Shown here one piece after another: positions 1 through 6,185 of a stretch of 8,783 nt of DNA (its first letter is position 1; the number at the start of each line of letters is the position of its first letter). Source of the stretch: Paracoccaceae bacterium (lineage in GTDB: Bacteria > Pseudomonadota > Alphaproteobacteria > Rhodobacterales > Rhodobacteraceae); NCBI GenBank assembly GCA_003564655.1, contig PXES01000250.1, positions 1 through 8,783 on the forward strand, written 5' to 3'. Below the pieces are notes generated by a model. That model was not told the DNA's origin and did not search any database. It was given only the letters and a program-made list of their open reading frames with translations. A program made the translations under genes and the position numbers.

Positions 1-117
1 GATCACCAAGATAAACGTGAGAAACGGAATCTCCCAGTTTCCGACGAGAAAGCCGATGGCTATCGAAGCGATAAGGGAAAGGATGAGAATTGCATTGTAT
101 TGCCCGTACCAGATCAT
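1..117 (-). CDS. N-terminus of a small membrane protein, unknown function (partial)
   Basis: Read leftward from ATG at 117, the frame is open for 39 codons up to the window edge, so only the N-terminus is visible. It begins MIWYGQYNAILILSLIASI and continues as an almost uninterrupted hydrophobic stretch (about residues 8-26), followed by a short polar GNWEI segment and a second hydrophobic run from about residue 31, so two membrane helices are likely. The start is supported by an AGGAG Shine-Dalgarno sequence (126-130 on the complement) placed 8 bases before the ATG. It is transcribed divergently from the 87-residue gene at 242. I do not recognise the family and the visible part carries no diagnostic motif. 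Its codon use is less GC-rich than the genes from 759 onward, which may point to a different origin. Good confidence that it is a gene; none on function. Confidence 0.6.
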   Translation of the reverse strand, partial: MIWYGQYNAILILSLIASIAIGFLVGNWEIPFLTFILVI

Positions 118-241
118 GCGGGTGACTCCTTTTTTTCATGCGCCAGCAGATCATGTTGGGCTTCCATTAACAAAGTGTTGAGCTGATGAGTATTTGCGGC
201 ACGATTTGAGAAACTGATTAATAGATTGCTGAGGTAGTCTG
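118..241. promoter_or_regulatory. Divergent intergenic spacer, likely holding two promoters
   Basis: This spacer separates the leftward membrane-protein gene from the rightward gene at 242 and is visibly richer in A/T than the rest of the window, as expected of a divergent promoter region. For the rightward direction a weak pair can be drawn: TTGCGG at 194-199 and TTAATA at 218-223, 18 bases apart. For the leftward direction a GTTAAT-like -10 sits near 165-175 without a convincing -35. The Shine-Dalgarno sites of both genes lie at its ends (126-130 complement; GAGG 231-234). Exact promoter positions are a guess. Confidence 0.3.
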
Positions 242-505
242 ATGGCAGACCGGATTTCCCTCGCCATCGCTCGTGAGGCGGTCATCGTCGGTTCGCGCTG
301 CCGGGGTCATGCGGCCCCGGTCGATATGGCCAAAGAACTGCTGACGCTGCGCGGCCAACCCACTATCGCGCTGTGGCCCGCCAGCCTCGTCATTCATGCG
401 CTGCACACAACTTCCGACCTCCCGATCATCCTCGTGGCCCCCTTGGGCCTCGTGCTGCGCGACGCTCACTGGGCCGAGCCCTCGGACAAGCGAAAGACCG
501 AATGA
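242..505 (+). CDS. Hypothetical 87-residue protein, unknown function
   Basis: An open frame of 87 codons starting MADRISLAIAREAVIVGS and ending SDKRKTE. Three observations support real coding: third codon positions are mostly G or C while second positions are not, a GAGG Shine-Dalgarno motif (231-234) lies 7 bases before the ATG, and a perfect 8-bp hairpin follows 11 bases after the stop. The protein is mixed: a weakly hydrophobic N-terminal half, then a hydrophobic segment at about residues 60-72 (LPIILVAPLGLVL) and a polar C-terminus. That segment is short for a membrane helix. I recognise no family, fold or catalytic motif. The opposite strand is also open here (218-469) but looks like a shadow of the same codon bias. 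It could be an orphan or accessory gene, or a remnant of a larger one. Confidence 0.45.
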   Translation: MADRISLAIAREAVIVGSRCRGHAAPVDMAKELLTLRGQPTIALWPASLVIHALHTTSDLPIILVAPLGLVLRDAHWAEPSDKRKTE

Positions 506-516
506 CCGGTTTGCGC

Positions 517-543
517 GTGCAGCACCTAAGCACCATGCTGCAC
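517..543 (+). terminator. Terminator-like hairpin after the 87-residue gene
   Basis: GTGCAGCA (517-524) pairs perfectly with TGCTGCAC (536-543) around an 11-base loop, starting 11 bases after the stop codon at 505. There is no following run of T (next bases TTGCG), so it is not a classical intrinsic terminator; it could mark a Rho-dependent end or protect the 3' end. Its placement supports the upstream frame being a gene. Confidence 0.35.
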
Positions 544-588
544 TTGCGAAGGCGCATTCCGTGCTGCGGCTGGCCTGAATGTCGCTGA

Positions 589-762
589 GGGCTCCAAGCC
601 GTCATCTGGTTTCTTGTATCAGGTGGCGAACACCAGCGCAGGGGCAGCCTGCGCGGACGGGCGCGGGATGCCCGCTCGCAGTTTCTTGCCGATGCGGCGC
701 TGTCTGACCCCCGCGACGCGCACAGACAGGTGACAGGCCTGCGCGCGCAGGCCAATCTGTGA
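589..762 (+). pseudogene. Start-less coding remnant, C-terminus-like
   Basis: The frame that ends with TGA at 760-762 is open back to a stop at 586-588 (about 57 codons). It lacks an ATG, GTG or TTG start until very near its end. From about 630 onward it has strong G/C preference at third positions and an ordinary protein-like composition, including RSQFLADAALSDPRDAHRQV and ending GLRAQANL. The stop overlaps the GTG at 759 of the next gene (GTGA), the arrangement seen between co-translated genes. The simplest reading is the tail of a gene whose 5' part was deleted or replaced by the DNA to the left; an unannotated frameshift further upstream is the alternative. I do not recognise the family. 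The rest of the stretch 506-588 shows only the hairpin at 517-543. Confidence 0.25.
736..753. repeat. Perfect 18-bp palindrome next to the SGNH gene start
   Basis: GGCCTGCGC followed at once by its exact reverse complement GCGCAGGCC. It ends 5 bases before the GTG at 759 and 11 before the ATG at 765, where a Shine-Dalgarno sequence would be expected and is not seen. It could be an operator for a dimeric regulator or a structure that limits translation. In such GC-rich DNA an 18-base palindrome can also arise by chance. Confidence 0.4.
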
Positions 763-764
763 CC

Positions 765-1460
765 ATGCGGTTTCCCGGCTCTCCCCTGCTGCGCGCGCCC
801 GTCTATCTGGCGCAGGCGGCACTGACCATCGCGCGGACCGAGCGGCTGGGCGAGGCGGCGGGCCCGCGCGCCGGATGCGTGGGCGCGGGGCCGGAATTGC
901 GGCTGCTGATCGTGGGCGATTCCTCTGCCGCCGGGGTCGGCGTGGCCGAACAGTCTCAGGCGCTGGCGGGCCGGATGCTGGCGCATCTGGCCCCGCACGC
1001 CTGCGTCACGTGGGAGTTGCGCGCGCGTTCGGGCGCGACAGTGCGCGCGGCGCCAGGGCTTCTTGCCGGGGCCGGGGCCTGCGACGTGGCGGTGCTGGCG
1101 CTGGGCGTGAATGATGTGCTGCGCGAGACGCGCCCCGCGCGCTTCGCGCATCGCTACGGCGCGCTGATCGGGATGCTGCGCACAGTGCATGACGCGCGGC
1201 TGATCCTTGCCTCGGCCGTGCCGCCGCTGGGGCAGTTCCCGGCCTTCCCGGCGCCCTGGCGCGATCATCTGGGGCGGCGTGCGGCGCGCCTCGACGCAGA
1301 GTTGCACGCGGTTTGCCTTGCAACGGGCGCGGTGCATGTGCCCTTCGATATCCCCTTGTCCCCGCAGATGCTGGCGCGCGACGGCTTTCACCCCGGCGCG
1401 CCCATCTATGCCGAATGGGGCGCGCGGATGGCGGGGCTTGCCCTGCGCGCGCTTTCCTGA
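765..1460 (+). CDS. SGNH/GDSL-family hydrolase (esterase/lipase type)
   Basis: The SGNH motifs occur in order (numbered from the ATG at 765): GDSS at 51-54 with Ser53 as the nucleophile, a Gly in RSGATV near 90 (block II), GVND at 114-117 with Asn116 for the oxyanion hole (block III), and DGFHPG with Asp206 and His209 completing the triad (block V). The family hydrolyses esters or acyl groups; the substrate is not predictable. The N-terminus (RFPGSPLLRAPVYLAQAALT) is moderately hydrophobic and may be a membrane anchor or part of the fold; no clear signal-peptidase site is seen. At about 231 residues the length is normal for the family. GTG at 759, two codons upstream, is an equally possible start; neither has a clear Shine-Dalgarno sequence. 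It is the first gene of the rightward dapE cluster, 32 bases before the next gene. Confidence 0.85.
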   Translation: MRFPGSPLLRAPVYLAQAALTIARTERLGEAAGPRAGCVGAGPELRLLIVGDSSAAGVGVAEQSQALAGRMLAHLAPHACVTWELRARSGATVRAAPGLLAGAGACDVAVLALGVNDVLRETRPARFAHRYGALIGMLRTVHDARLILASAVPPLGQFPAFPAPWRDHLGRRAARLDAELHAVCLATGAVHVPFDIPLSPQMLARDGFHPGAPIYAEWGARMAGLALRALS

Positions 1461-1492
1461 CAGGAGTTCCGAGCCTCGGAGAGGATGCACCC

Positions 1493-1837
1493 ATGCCCCG
1501 CAAACCCCGCGATGCCGCGCCGCAGGTCTACACGCTGCTGGTCGATCTTGGCCGGCAGCCCGGTGATCCGTTGCCCGATGGCGCGACCGGCGCGGGGCTG
1601 CTGGTCTATGCGCCCGGCACGACCGAGGCCGAGGCGGTGCGCGAGACGGTCGCGCTGCTGAAGACCGCCGGGATGCAGGCGCTTGACGTCACGAGCTACG
1701 GCACGCTGGCGGAGCGCGAGAGCGCGGGCGACACCGTGCCCGAGGAAGAACGCGCGCTGATGGCGCGCGCGCTCGACGAGGATGTCGTGATCGTGGCGCA
1801 GAAGACATGGTTTGGCGATGAGGATGACGATGAATGA
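1493..1837 (+). CDS. Hypothetical protein with acidic tail, upstream of dapE
   Basis: A 114-residue soluble protein starting MPRKPRDAAPQVYTLLVDLG. The ATG at 1493 is chosen because GGAGAGG (1478-1484) lies 8 bases before it; the same frame is open further upstream but inside the hydrolase gene. The body looks like a small alpha/beta domain: a strand (QVYTLLVDL), a GAGLLVYAPGT segment near 33-43, a helix rich in Ala/Glu (44-60), then strands around 62-70 and 97-103. It ends in GDEDDDE, an acidic tail. There is no known catalytic motif. My impression, unverified, is that related proteins sit beside dapE in other Rhodobacterales. Its last 8 bases overlap the dapE start, so translation is probably coupled. 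A role linked to dapE is only a guess from position. Confidence 0.75.
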   Translation: MPRKPRDAAPQVYTLLVDLGRQPGDPLPDGATGAGLLVYAPGTTEAEAVRETVALLKTAGMQALDVTSYGTLAERESAGDTVPEEERALMARALDEDVVIVAQKTWFGDEDDDE

Positions 1838-2978
1838 GCCCGTCTCGGCTGTTGCGCTGACGAAAGAGCTGATCCGCTGCCCCTCGGTCACGCCCAAGGA
1901 GGGCGGCGCGCTGGTGCTTCTGGAGCGGGTACTGTCCGAAGCGGGCTTCGCGTGCCACCGGGTCGACCGCAACGGCACGCCCAACCTGTTCGCACGCTGG
2001 GGCGCAAAGGGGCATCCGCGCAGTTTCGGCTTCAACGGGCACACCGATGTCGTGCCGCTGGGCAACCCCGCTGACTGGACTCGCGCGCCCTTTGGCGGCG
2101 AGGTCGATCAGGGCCGCATCTGGGGGCGCGGGGCCTGCGACATGAAATCGGGCGTCGCGGCCTTTGTCGCGGCGGCGGTGGATTTCGTGCGCGACACCCC
2201 GCCCGACGGCGCGGTGATCCTGACCATCACGGGCGATGAGGAAGGGCCGGGGCAGGATGGCACTGTCGCAATCCTCGACTGGATGGCCGCCGAGGGCGAG
2301 GCGATGGCCGCCTGCATCGTGGGCGAGCCGACCTGCCCCGAGGTGATGGGCGAGATGGTCAAGATCGGGCGGCGCGGCTCGCTGACCGCGCGCATCACGG
2401 CGACCGGGCAGCAGGGCCACACTGCCTATCCGCACAAGGCGCTGAACCCGCTTCCCGCGCTGGTGGGGCTGCTTGACCGGCTGTCGCGGCACGAGCTGGA
2501 CCAAGGCAGCGAGCATTTCGACCCTTCGACGCTGGCACTGACCAGCGTGGACGTGGGCAACCCGGCCTCGAACGTGGTGCCCGCGCGGGCTGTGGCGACA
2601 CTGAACATCCGCTTCAACGATCTGCATTCGGGTGCATCGCTGAGCGACTGGCTGCGCGCGCAGGCCGCGGCGGCGGAAGGCGAAAGCGGCGTGGCGATGG
2701 AGGTCGCGGTGCATGTCTCGGGCGAGTCGTTCCTCACCCCGCCGGGGCCGCTGTCGGATCTGGTCATGCGCGCGGTCGAGGGGGTCTGCGGCGTGACCCC
2801 GCGGCTTTCGACCTCGGGCGGGACATCGGATGCGCGTTTCGTCAAGGATCATTGCCCGGTGGTCGAGTTCGGGCTGGTCGGCACCTCGATGCACCAGATC
2901 GACGAATATGCCGAGACCGACCAGATCATCCAGCTCAAGGCGGTCTATAGCTGCATGCTTCGGGATTACTTCGCATGA
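1830..2978 (+). CDS. dapE: Succinyl-diaminopimelate desuccinylase
   Basis: Hydrolyses N-succinyl-LL-2,6-diaminopimelate to LL-diaminopimelate and succinate in the cytoplasm, a late step of the succinylase route to lysine and to meso-DAP for peptidoglycan. It is a dinuclear zinc M20 peptidase-family enzyme, and the ligands are visible: His71 and Asp73 in GHTDVVP, Asp104 in GRGACDMKSG, Glu137 (general base) and Glu138 in TGDEEGP, Glu166 in GEPT, and His355 in GTSMHQIDEYAE. The dimerisation/lid region carries GQQGHTAYPHKALNP (about 193-207), followed by the substrate-binding SGGTSDARF near 329-337. The 382-residue length matches the family. Of three in-frame ATGs (1818, 1824, 1830) the last is preferred because GAGG at 1820-1823 sits 6 bases before it. 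It overlaps the preceding gene by 8 bases and the following one by 4 (ATGA). Confidence 0.96.
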   Translation: MNEPVSAVALTKELIRCPSVTPKEGGALVLLERVLSEAGFACHRVDRNGTPNLFARWGAKGHPRSFGFNGHTDVVPLGNPADWTRAPFGGEVDQGRIWGRGACDMKSGVAAFVAAAVDFVRDTPPDGAVILTITGDEEGPGQDGTVAILDWMAAEGEAMAACIVGEPTCPEVMGEMVKIGRRGSLTARITATGQQGHTAYPHKALNPLPALVGLLDRLSRHELDQGSEHFDPSTLALTSVDVGNPASNVVPARAVATLNIRFNDLHSGASLSDWLRAQAAAAEGESGVAMEVAVHVSGESFLTPPGPLSDLVMRAVEGVCGVTPRLSTSGGTSDARFVKDHCPVVEFGLVGTSMHQIDEYAETDQIIQLKAVYSCMLRDYFA

Positions 2979-3397
2979 CGCTGCAGATCGGGCTGACGAC
3001 GGACCTGCCCACCTGTCACGCGCTGCGCCGGGTCGTCTTCATCGAGGAACAACAGGTTCCCGAGGCTGAGGAACTGGACGGGCGCGATGCTGACGCGCTG
3101 CATCTGCTGGCGCAGCTTGACGGCGTGCCGGTGGGCTGCACGCGGCTGCTGCTGGCCGATGAGACGGGCAAGATAGGCCGCGTCTGCGTGCTGCGCGGCC
3201 TGCGCGGGCAGGGCATCGGCGCGGCGCTGATCGAGGCGGCTATCGCGGTCCTGCGCGACCGGCCCGGGATAACCCGCGCGAAGCTCGGCGCGCAGACCCA
3301 TGCGATCGGGTTCTACGAGGGGCTTGGGTTTGTGGCCGAGGGGCCGGAATATCTGGACGCTGGCATCCCGCATCGCGACATGCTGCGCACGCTCTGA
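2975..3397 (+). CDS. GNAT-family N-acetyltransferase, ElaA/YjcF-like
   Basis: A 140-residue single-domain acetyltransferase of the GNAT fold, expected to move an acetyl group from acetyl-CoA to an unknown amine. The acetyl-CoA binding motif A is clear: RVCVLRGLRGQGIGAAL (about 69-85), with the R-G-Q-G-I-G pyrophosphate loop. The N-terminal VFIEEQQVPEAEELDGRDAD (21-40) and the C-terminal IGFYEGLGFVAEGPEYLDAG plus IPHRDML (111-137) match the pattern of ElaA/YjcF-like proteins, whose substrates are not well defined. Its ATG overlaps the dapE stop as ATGA (2975-2978), so it is the last gene of the dapE transcription unit and probably translationally coupled. No Shine-Dalgarno motif is needed or obvious. 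Confidence 0.85.
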   Translation: MTLQIGLTTDLPTCHALRRVVFIEEQQVPEAEELDGRDADALHLLAQLDGVPVGCTRLLLADETGKIGRVCVLRGLRGQGIGAALIEAAIAVLRDRPGITRAKLGAQTHAIGFYEGLGFVAEGPEYLDAGIPHRDMLRTL

Positions 3398-3439
3398 TTG
3401 CGGGGTACAGCCGCCGGCCGCCGCCTGCAATGCGGCTTT
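3397..3439 (+). terminator. Possible weak terminator after the dapE cluster
   Basis: Two mutually exclusive hairpins can form right at the end of the acetyltransferase gene. ATTGCGGG (3397-3404) pairs with CCTGCAAT (3424-3431) allowing one G-U pair, or GCCGC (3420-3424) pairs with GCGGC (3432-3436) followed by only three T. Neither has a full U-tract, so termination is plausible but not proven. Position between two functionally different gene groups supports it. Confidence 0.35.
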
Positions 3440-3479
3440 GCAATTCAAATAAAAATCGGACGCCAGGCCATCATTATGT

Positions 3480-3509
3480 TTGACAAGTGCCAGCATGTCA
3501 GGTTTCAAT
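3480..3509 (+). promoter_or_regulatory. Candidate sigma-70-type promoter of the T6SS operon
   Basis: A perfect -35 consensus TTGACA (3480-3485) is followed after 18 bases by TTCAAT (3504-3509), which matches four of six -10 positions. Transcription would start near 3515-3518, giving a leader of about 20 bases that contains the strong Shine-Dalgarno sequence GGAGGGAG (3528-3535) of tssB. It lies in the AT-richer island 3437-3527, the only such stretch ahead of the T6SS genes. No GG-N10-GC sigma-54 element was seen. Confidence 0.5.
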
Positions 3510-3537
3510 TTCGCGATCACGAAATCTGGAGGGAGAG

Positions 3538-4059
3538 ATGTCGGATTCTGCTCAGAAGGCGCTGCGGCGCAATCGCCCCCCGCGTGTGCACATCAGCTAT
3601 CAAGACCCGTATGACGAGACTGCGCAGGTCGAGCTGCCCTTCGTGATGGGGGTGATGTCGGACCTGTCGGGCAATGCCTCGAAGGTCGAGAAACCACGCG
3701 TCGCCGACCGCCCCTTCACCCAGGTCGACCCGCAAAGTTTCGACGAATACATGGAAAGCATCGAACCTGCGGTCAATCTGAGCGTCGACAACAAGCTCGG
3801 CGGTGAGGAGGGCGAGAAGCTCGGCATGAACCTGACCTTCCGCAGCATGGACGATCTCGACCCCGGCAAGATCGCCGAGCAGGTTCCGGCGATGAAGAAG
3901 CTCCTCGACGCGCGCCGCCAGCTTGCCAATCTGCAGCGCTACATGAACGGCAAGACCGCCGCGCAGGACATGCTGCGCCAGCTTCTCAACGATCCGGAGC
4001 TGATGAAGCTGCTGGAGCAGAAGACCGCCGAGGGCGGACCAGCCGACGACAAGGACTGA
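3538..4059 (+). CDS. tssB: T6SS contractile sheath small subunit TssB (VipA/ImpB)
   Basis: TssB pairs with TssC to build the cytoplasmic contractile sheath that drives the Hcp tube out of the cell. At 173 residues it has the family's usual length. Recognisable blocks are RVHISYQDPYDETAQVELPF (16-35) continuing into VMGVMSDLSGN, DRPFTQVDPQSFDEYMESI (57-75), the NLSVDN strand (80-85), and the conserved helical region around LTFRSMDDLDPGKIAEQVPA (99-118) followed by LLDARRQLANLQRYMNGK. The ATG at 3538 is chosen for its strong Shine-Dalgarno sequence GGAGG (3528-3532, 5 bases away); a GTG upstream in frame at 3487 would overlap the promoter. The C-terminus is short and charged (GGPADDKD). It is the first T6SS gene in the window and probably the first of the operon; tssC follows after 65 bases. 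Confidence 0.95.
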   Translation: MSDSAQKALRRNRPPRVHISYQDPYDETAQVELPFVMGVMSDLSGNASKVEKPRVADRPFTQVDPQSFDEYMESIEPAVNLSVDNKLGGEEGEKLGMNLTFRSMDDLDPGKIAEQVPAMKKLLDARRQLANLQRYMNGKTAAQDMLRQLLNDPELMKLLEQKTAEGGPADDKD

Positions 4060-4124
4060 CGCGCCCCCGGCCGTACGGGTCAGGGGCTGCCGAAACGTGA
4101 CAGACAGGGACCGGGATACGCTAT

Positions 4125-5606
4125 ATGGAACAGGAAAAGCTTCAGCAGGACGGTGCCGTCAAGACCGAAGAACTTGACGAGTTTTCCTCGCTGCTCAAGG
4201 CCAGCTTCAAGCCGCGCAACGAAGCGGCGGCGACCGAAGTGGACAATGCCATCTCGACGCTGGTGCGCGAGGCGCTGGCCGATCAGTCGGTGGTCAAGGA
4301 AGACGTGCTCGACACTGTCGACGAGATGATCGCGCGGCTTGACGAAAAGCTGTCCGAGCAGATGAACGAGATCCTGCACGCGCCGGAATTCCAGAAGCTC
4401 GAGAGCGCCTGGCGCGGGCTGGCCTATCTGGTCAACAATTCGGAACCCGACGCGACGCTGAAGGTCCGGGTCATGAACATCTCGAAATCCGAGCTGGACC
4501 GCGAGCTGCGCAGCTATCCGGGCGCGAAATGGGACCAGAGCCCGTTCTTCAAGAAGATCTACGAATCCGGCCTTGGCACGTTGGGCGGCGAGCCCTTCGG
4601 CTGCCTGATTGGCGATTACCAGTTCGACCATTCCTCGGCCGATGTGCGCGTGCTGCGCGGGGTCAGCATGGTGGCCGCGGCAGCACATGCGCCGTTCTTC
4701 GGGGCCGCCGCGCCGACGCTGCTGGGCATGGATGACTGGAGCGAGATCAACAACCCGCACGACATCATGTCGATCTTCGAGACGCCCGATTACGCCGCCT
4801 GGCGGGGGCTGCGCGACAGCGAGAACTCGCGCTATCTGGCGCTGACCGCGCCGCGCATGATGGCCCGCCTGCCATATGGCGAGGACAGCCTGCCGGTCGA
4901 GGAGTTCAACTTCAACGAAGAGACCGACGGCCATGACAGCGGCAAGTATGCCTGGATGAATTCGGCCTATGCGATGGGCGCGAACATCGCCCGCGCGCAC
5001 AAGGATTATGGCTGGACCGTACAGATCCGCGGCGTGCAGTCGGGCGGCGAGGTGCTGAACCTGCCGGCGCATACCTTCACCACGGATGAGGGGTCGATCG
5101 ACATGAAATGCCCCACCGAGGTGTCGATCACCGACCGGCGCGAGGCAGAGCTGTCAAAAGCCGGGCTGATCAGCCTGATCCACCGCTCGAACACCGACAA
5201 GGCGGCCTTCATCGGTGCACAATCGGTCTACAAGCCGAAGAAGATGCAAAGCGCCGAGGCAACCGCGTCGGAGAACCTGTCCGCGCGCATTCCCTACATG
5301 TTCGCGGTGTCGCGTTTCGCCCATTACCTCAAGCACATGGTGCGCGACAAGATCGGGTCCAACCGCGAGCGTGAGCAGCTTGAATACGAGTTGCAGGACT
5401 GGATCAGCAATTATGTCCACATCTCGCCCGCCAAGGCGTCCGAGGCCGAAAAGGCGCGCTTGCCGCTGGCCGGGGCGAAGGTCGAGGTCGTTGAGGACCC
5501 TGAAAACCCGGGGTATTATGTCGGTAAGTTTCTTCTCCGCCCGCATTTCCAGCTGGAGGGGATGGATATCGGCATGAGCCTCGTGTCGAAACTTCCCTCG
5601 AACTGA
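4125..5606 (+). CDS. tssC: T6SS contractile sheath large subunit TssC (VipB/ImpC)
   Basis: The large sheath subunit, 493 residues, normal for the family. Typical TssC blocks are seen: ILHAPEFQKLESAWRGLAYL (83-102), the GTLGGEPFGCLIGDY segment (151-165), LRGVSMVAAAAHAPFFGAAA (177-196), and WRGLRDSENSRYLALTAPR then MMARLPYG (226-252). The C-terminal part contains SRFAHYLKHMVRDKIGS and QDWISNYVH, which lie in the region that interlocks sheath strands and is contacted by ClpV during recycling in characterised systems. The start at 4125 has only a weak GGGA motif (4113-4116). The 65-base gap from tssB contains short GC hairpins (CCCG 4066-4069 with CGGG 4076-4079; alternatively GCCCC 4063-4067 with GGGGC 4083-4087) that may modulate expression. 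Only one TssC-type gene is visible. Confidence 0.96.
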   Translation: MEQEKLQQDGAVKTEELDEFSSLLKASFKPRNEAAATEVDNAISTLVREALADQSVVKEDVLDTVDEMIARLDEKLSEQMNEILHAPEFQKLESAWRGLAYLVNNSEPDATLKVRVMNISKSELDRELRSYPGAKWDQSPFFKKIYESGLGTLGGEPFGCLIGDYQFDHSSADVRVLRGVSMVAAAAHAPFFGAAAPTLLGMDDWSEINNPHDIMSIFETPDYAAWRGLRDSENSRYLALTAPRMMARLPYGEDSLPVEEFNFNEETDGHDSGKYAWMNSAYAMGANIARAHKDYGWTVQIRGVQSGGEVLNLPAHTFTTDEGSIDMKCPTEVSITDRREAELSKAGLISLIHRSNTDKAAFIGAQSVYKPKKMQSAEATASENLSARIPYMFAVSRFAHYLKHMVRDKIGSNREREQLEYELQDWISNYVHISPAKASEAEKARLPLAGAKVEVVEDPENPGYYVGKFLLRPHFQLEGMDIGMSLVSKLPSN

Positions 5607-5652
5607 CGACAAACCCACTTAGCAAACCGAGTTCCACTAACCGGAGGACACC

Positions 5653-6144
5653 ATGTCTGTTGATATTCTTCTGAAACTCTCGAACGGAATCAAAGGCGAA
5701 AGCGTCATTGATGGCCATGAGGACGAGATTGACATCCTTGCCTGGTCCTGGGGCATGGTCCAGAGCGGGACCACCCACACCGCGACCGGCGGCGGCGGCG
5801 GCAAGGTTGCGGTGTCCGATATGAACCTGACCAAATATGTGGACAAATCGACCCCGGACCTGCTGAAGGCCTGCACCTCGGGCGAGCATATCGACGAGGG
5901 GACGCTGGTCGTCCGCAAGGCCGGCGGGGCCAAGCCGATCGACTATCTGACCATCAAGATGAAGAAGATCATCGTGTCCTCTTACAACACTGGCGGTCAG
6001 GAGGGCGATCGTGACCGGGTGCAGGAGTCGCTGAGCTTCAACTTCGCTTGGTTCGAGGTCGAGTATCAGGCGCAGGACGACAAGGGCGGCAAGAAGGGCT
6101 CGTCCAAGGCTGGCTGGGACGTCGCCAAGAACAAGGCGGCCTGA
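5653..6144 (+). CDS. hcp: T6SS inner-tube protein Hcp (TssD)
   Basis: Hcp forms stacked hexameric rings that make the secreted inner tube and can carry effectors in their lumen. The 163-residue protein shows the Hcp pattern: N-terminal MSVDILLKLSNGIKGES, then GHEDEIDILAWSWGMVQSGT (21-40), a glycine-rich loop THTATGGGGGK (41-51), VSDMNLTKYVDKSTPDLLKA (54-73), and the late strands YLTIKMKKIIVSSY and ESLSFNFAWFEVEY (125-138). The C-terminus is lysine-rich (KGGKKGSSKAGWDVAKNKAA) with no added toxin domain, so it is a structural Hcp rather than an evolved effector-fused one. A strong GGAGG (5643-5647) 5 bases before the ATG and the low-GC 46-base leader after tssC suggest efficient translation, fitting the high amounts needed. 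It is followed by a long hairpin-rich gap. Confidence 0.96.
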   Translation: MSVDILLKLSNGIKGESVIDGHEDEIDILAWSWGMVQSGTTHTATGGGGGKVAVSDMNLTKYVDKSTPDLLKACTSGEHIDEGTLVVRKAGGAKPIDYLTIKMKKIIVSSYNTGGQEGDRDRVQESLSFNFAWFEVEYQAQDDKGGKKGSSKAGWDVAKNKAA

Positions 6145-6159
6145 GGGACCCTTGGTGCG

Positions 6160-6185
6160 GGCAGCATGGCATGCGCCATGCTGCC
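6160..6185 (+). terminator. Strong hairpin just after hcp
   Basis: GGCAGCATGGC (6160-6170) pairs perfectly over 11 bp with GCCATGCTGCC (6175-6185) around a 4-base loop, ATGC, beginning 15 bases after the hcp stop. There is no U-tract downstream, so it is more likely a 3' stabiliser or partial (Rho-dependent) attenuator than a full intrinsic terminator, since tssE and tssF downstream have no obvious promoter of their own. Confidence 0.55.

Noticed and set aside
426..1490. A long open frame of about 354 codons on the minus strand opposite the SGNH hydrolase
   Set aside because: The plus strand here encodes a hydrolase with all SGNH motifs. The minus frame is Arg/Ala/Gly-rich with no recognisable domain, as expected of a shadow in GC-rich DNA.
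1689..2894. An open frame of about 401 codons on the minus strand opposite dapE
   Set aside because: The product is rich in Arg, His, Ala and Gln with no domain, and dapE on the other strand has a complete set of metal ligands. It is a codon-bias shadow.
1830..2978. DapE as a dedicated part of T6SS biology (DAP supply for or protection of the cell wall)
   Set aside because: It is a normal-length, complete biosynthetic enzyme in its own gene cluster; nothing in the sequence links it to secretion.
2975..3397. The GNAT acetyltransferase as a T6SS effector, immunity protein or regulator
   Set aside because: It is coupled to dapE by an ATGA overlap and separated from the T6SS genes by a hairpin-containing gap and a promoter; proximity alone is not evidence.
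4080..5072. A minus-strand open frame of about 330 codons opposite tssC
   Set aside because: tssC is unmistakable on the plus strand; the antisense product has no family features. Similar antisense frames at 5404-6315, 6236-6997 and 7705-8679 were rejected for the same reason.
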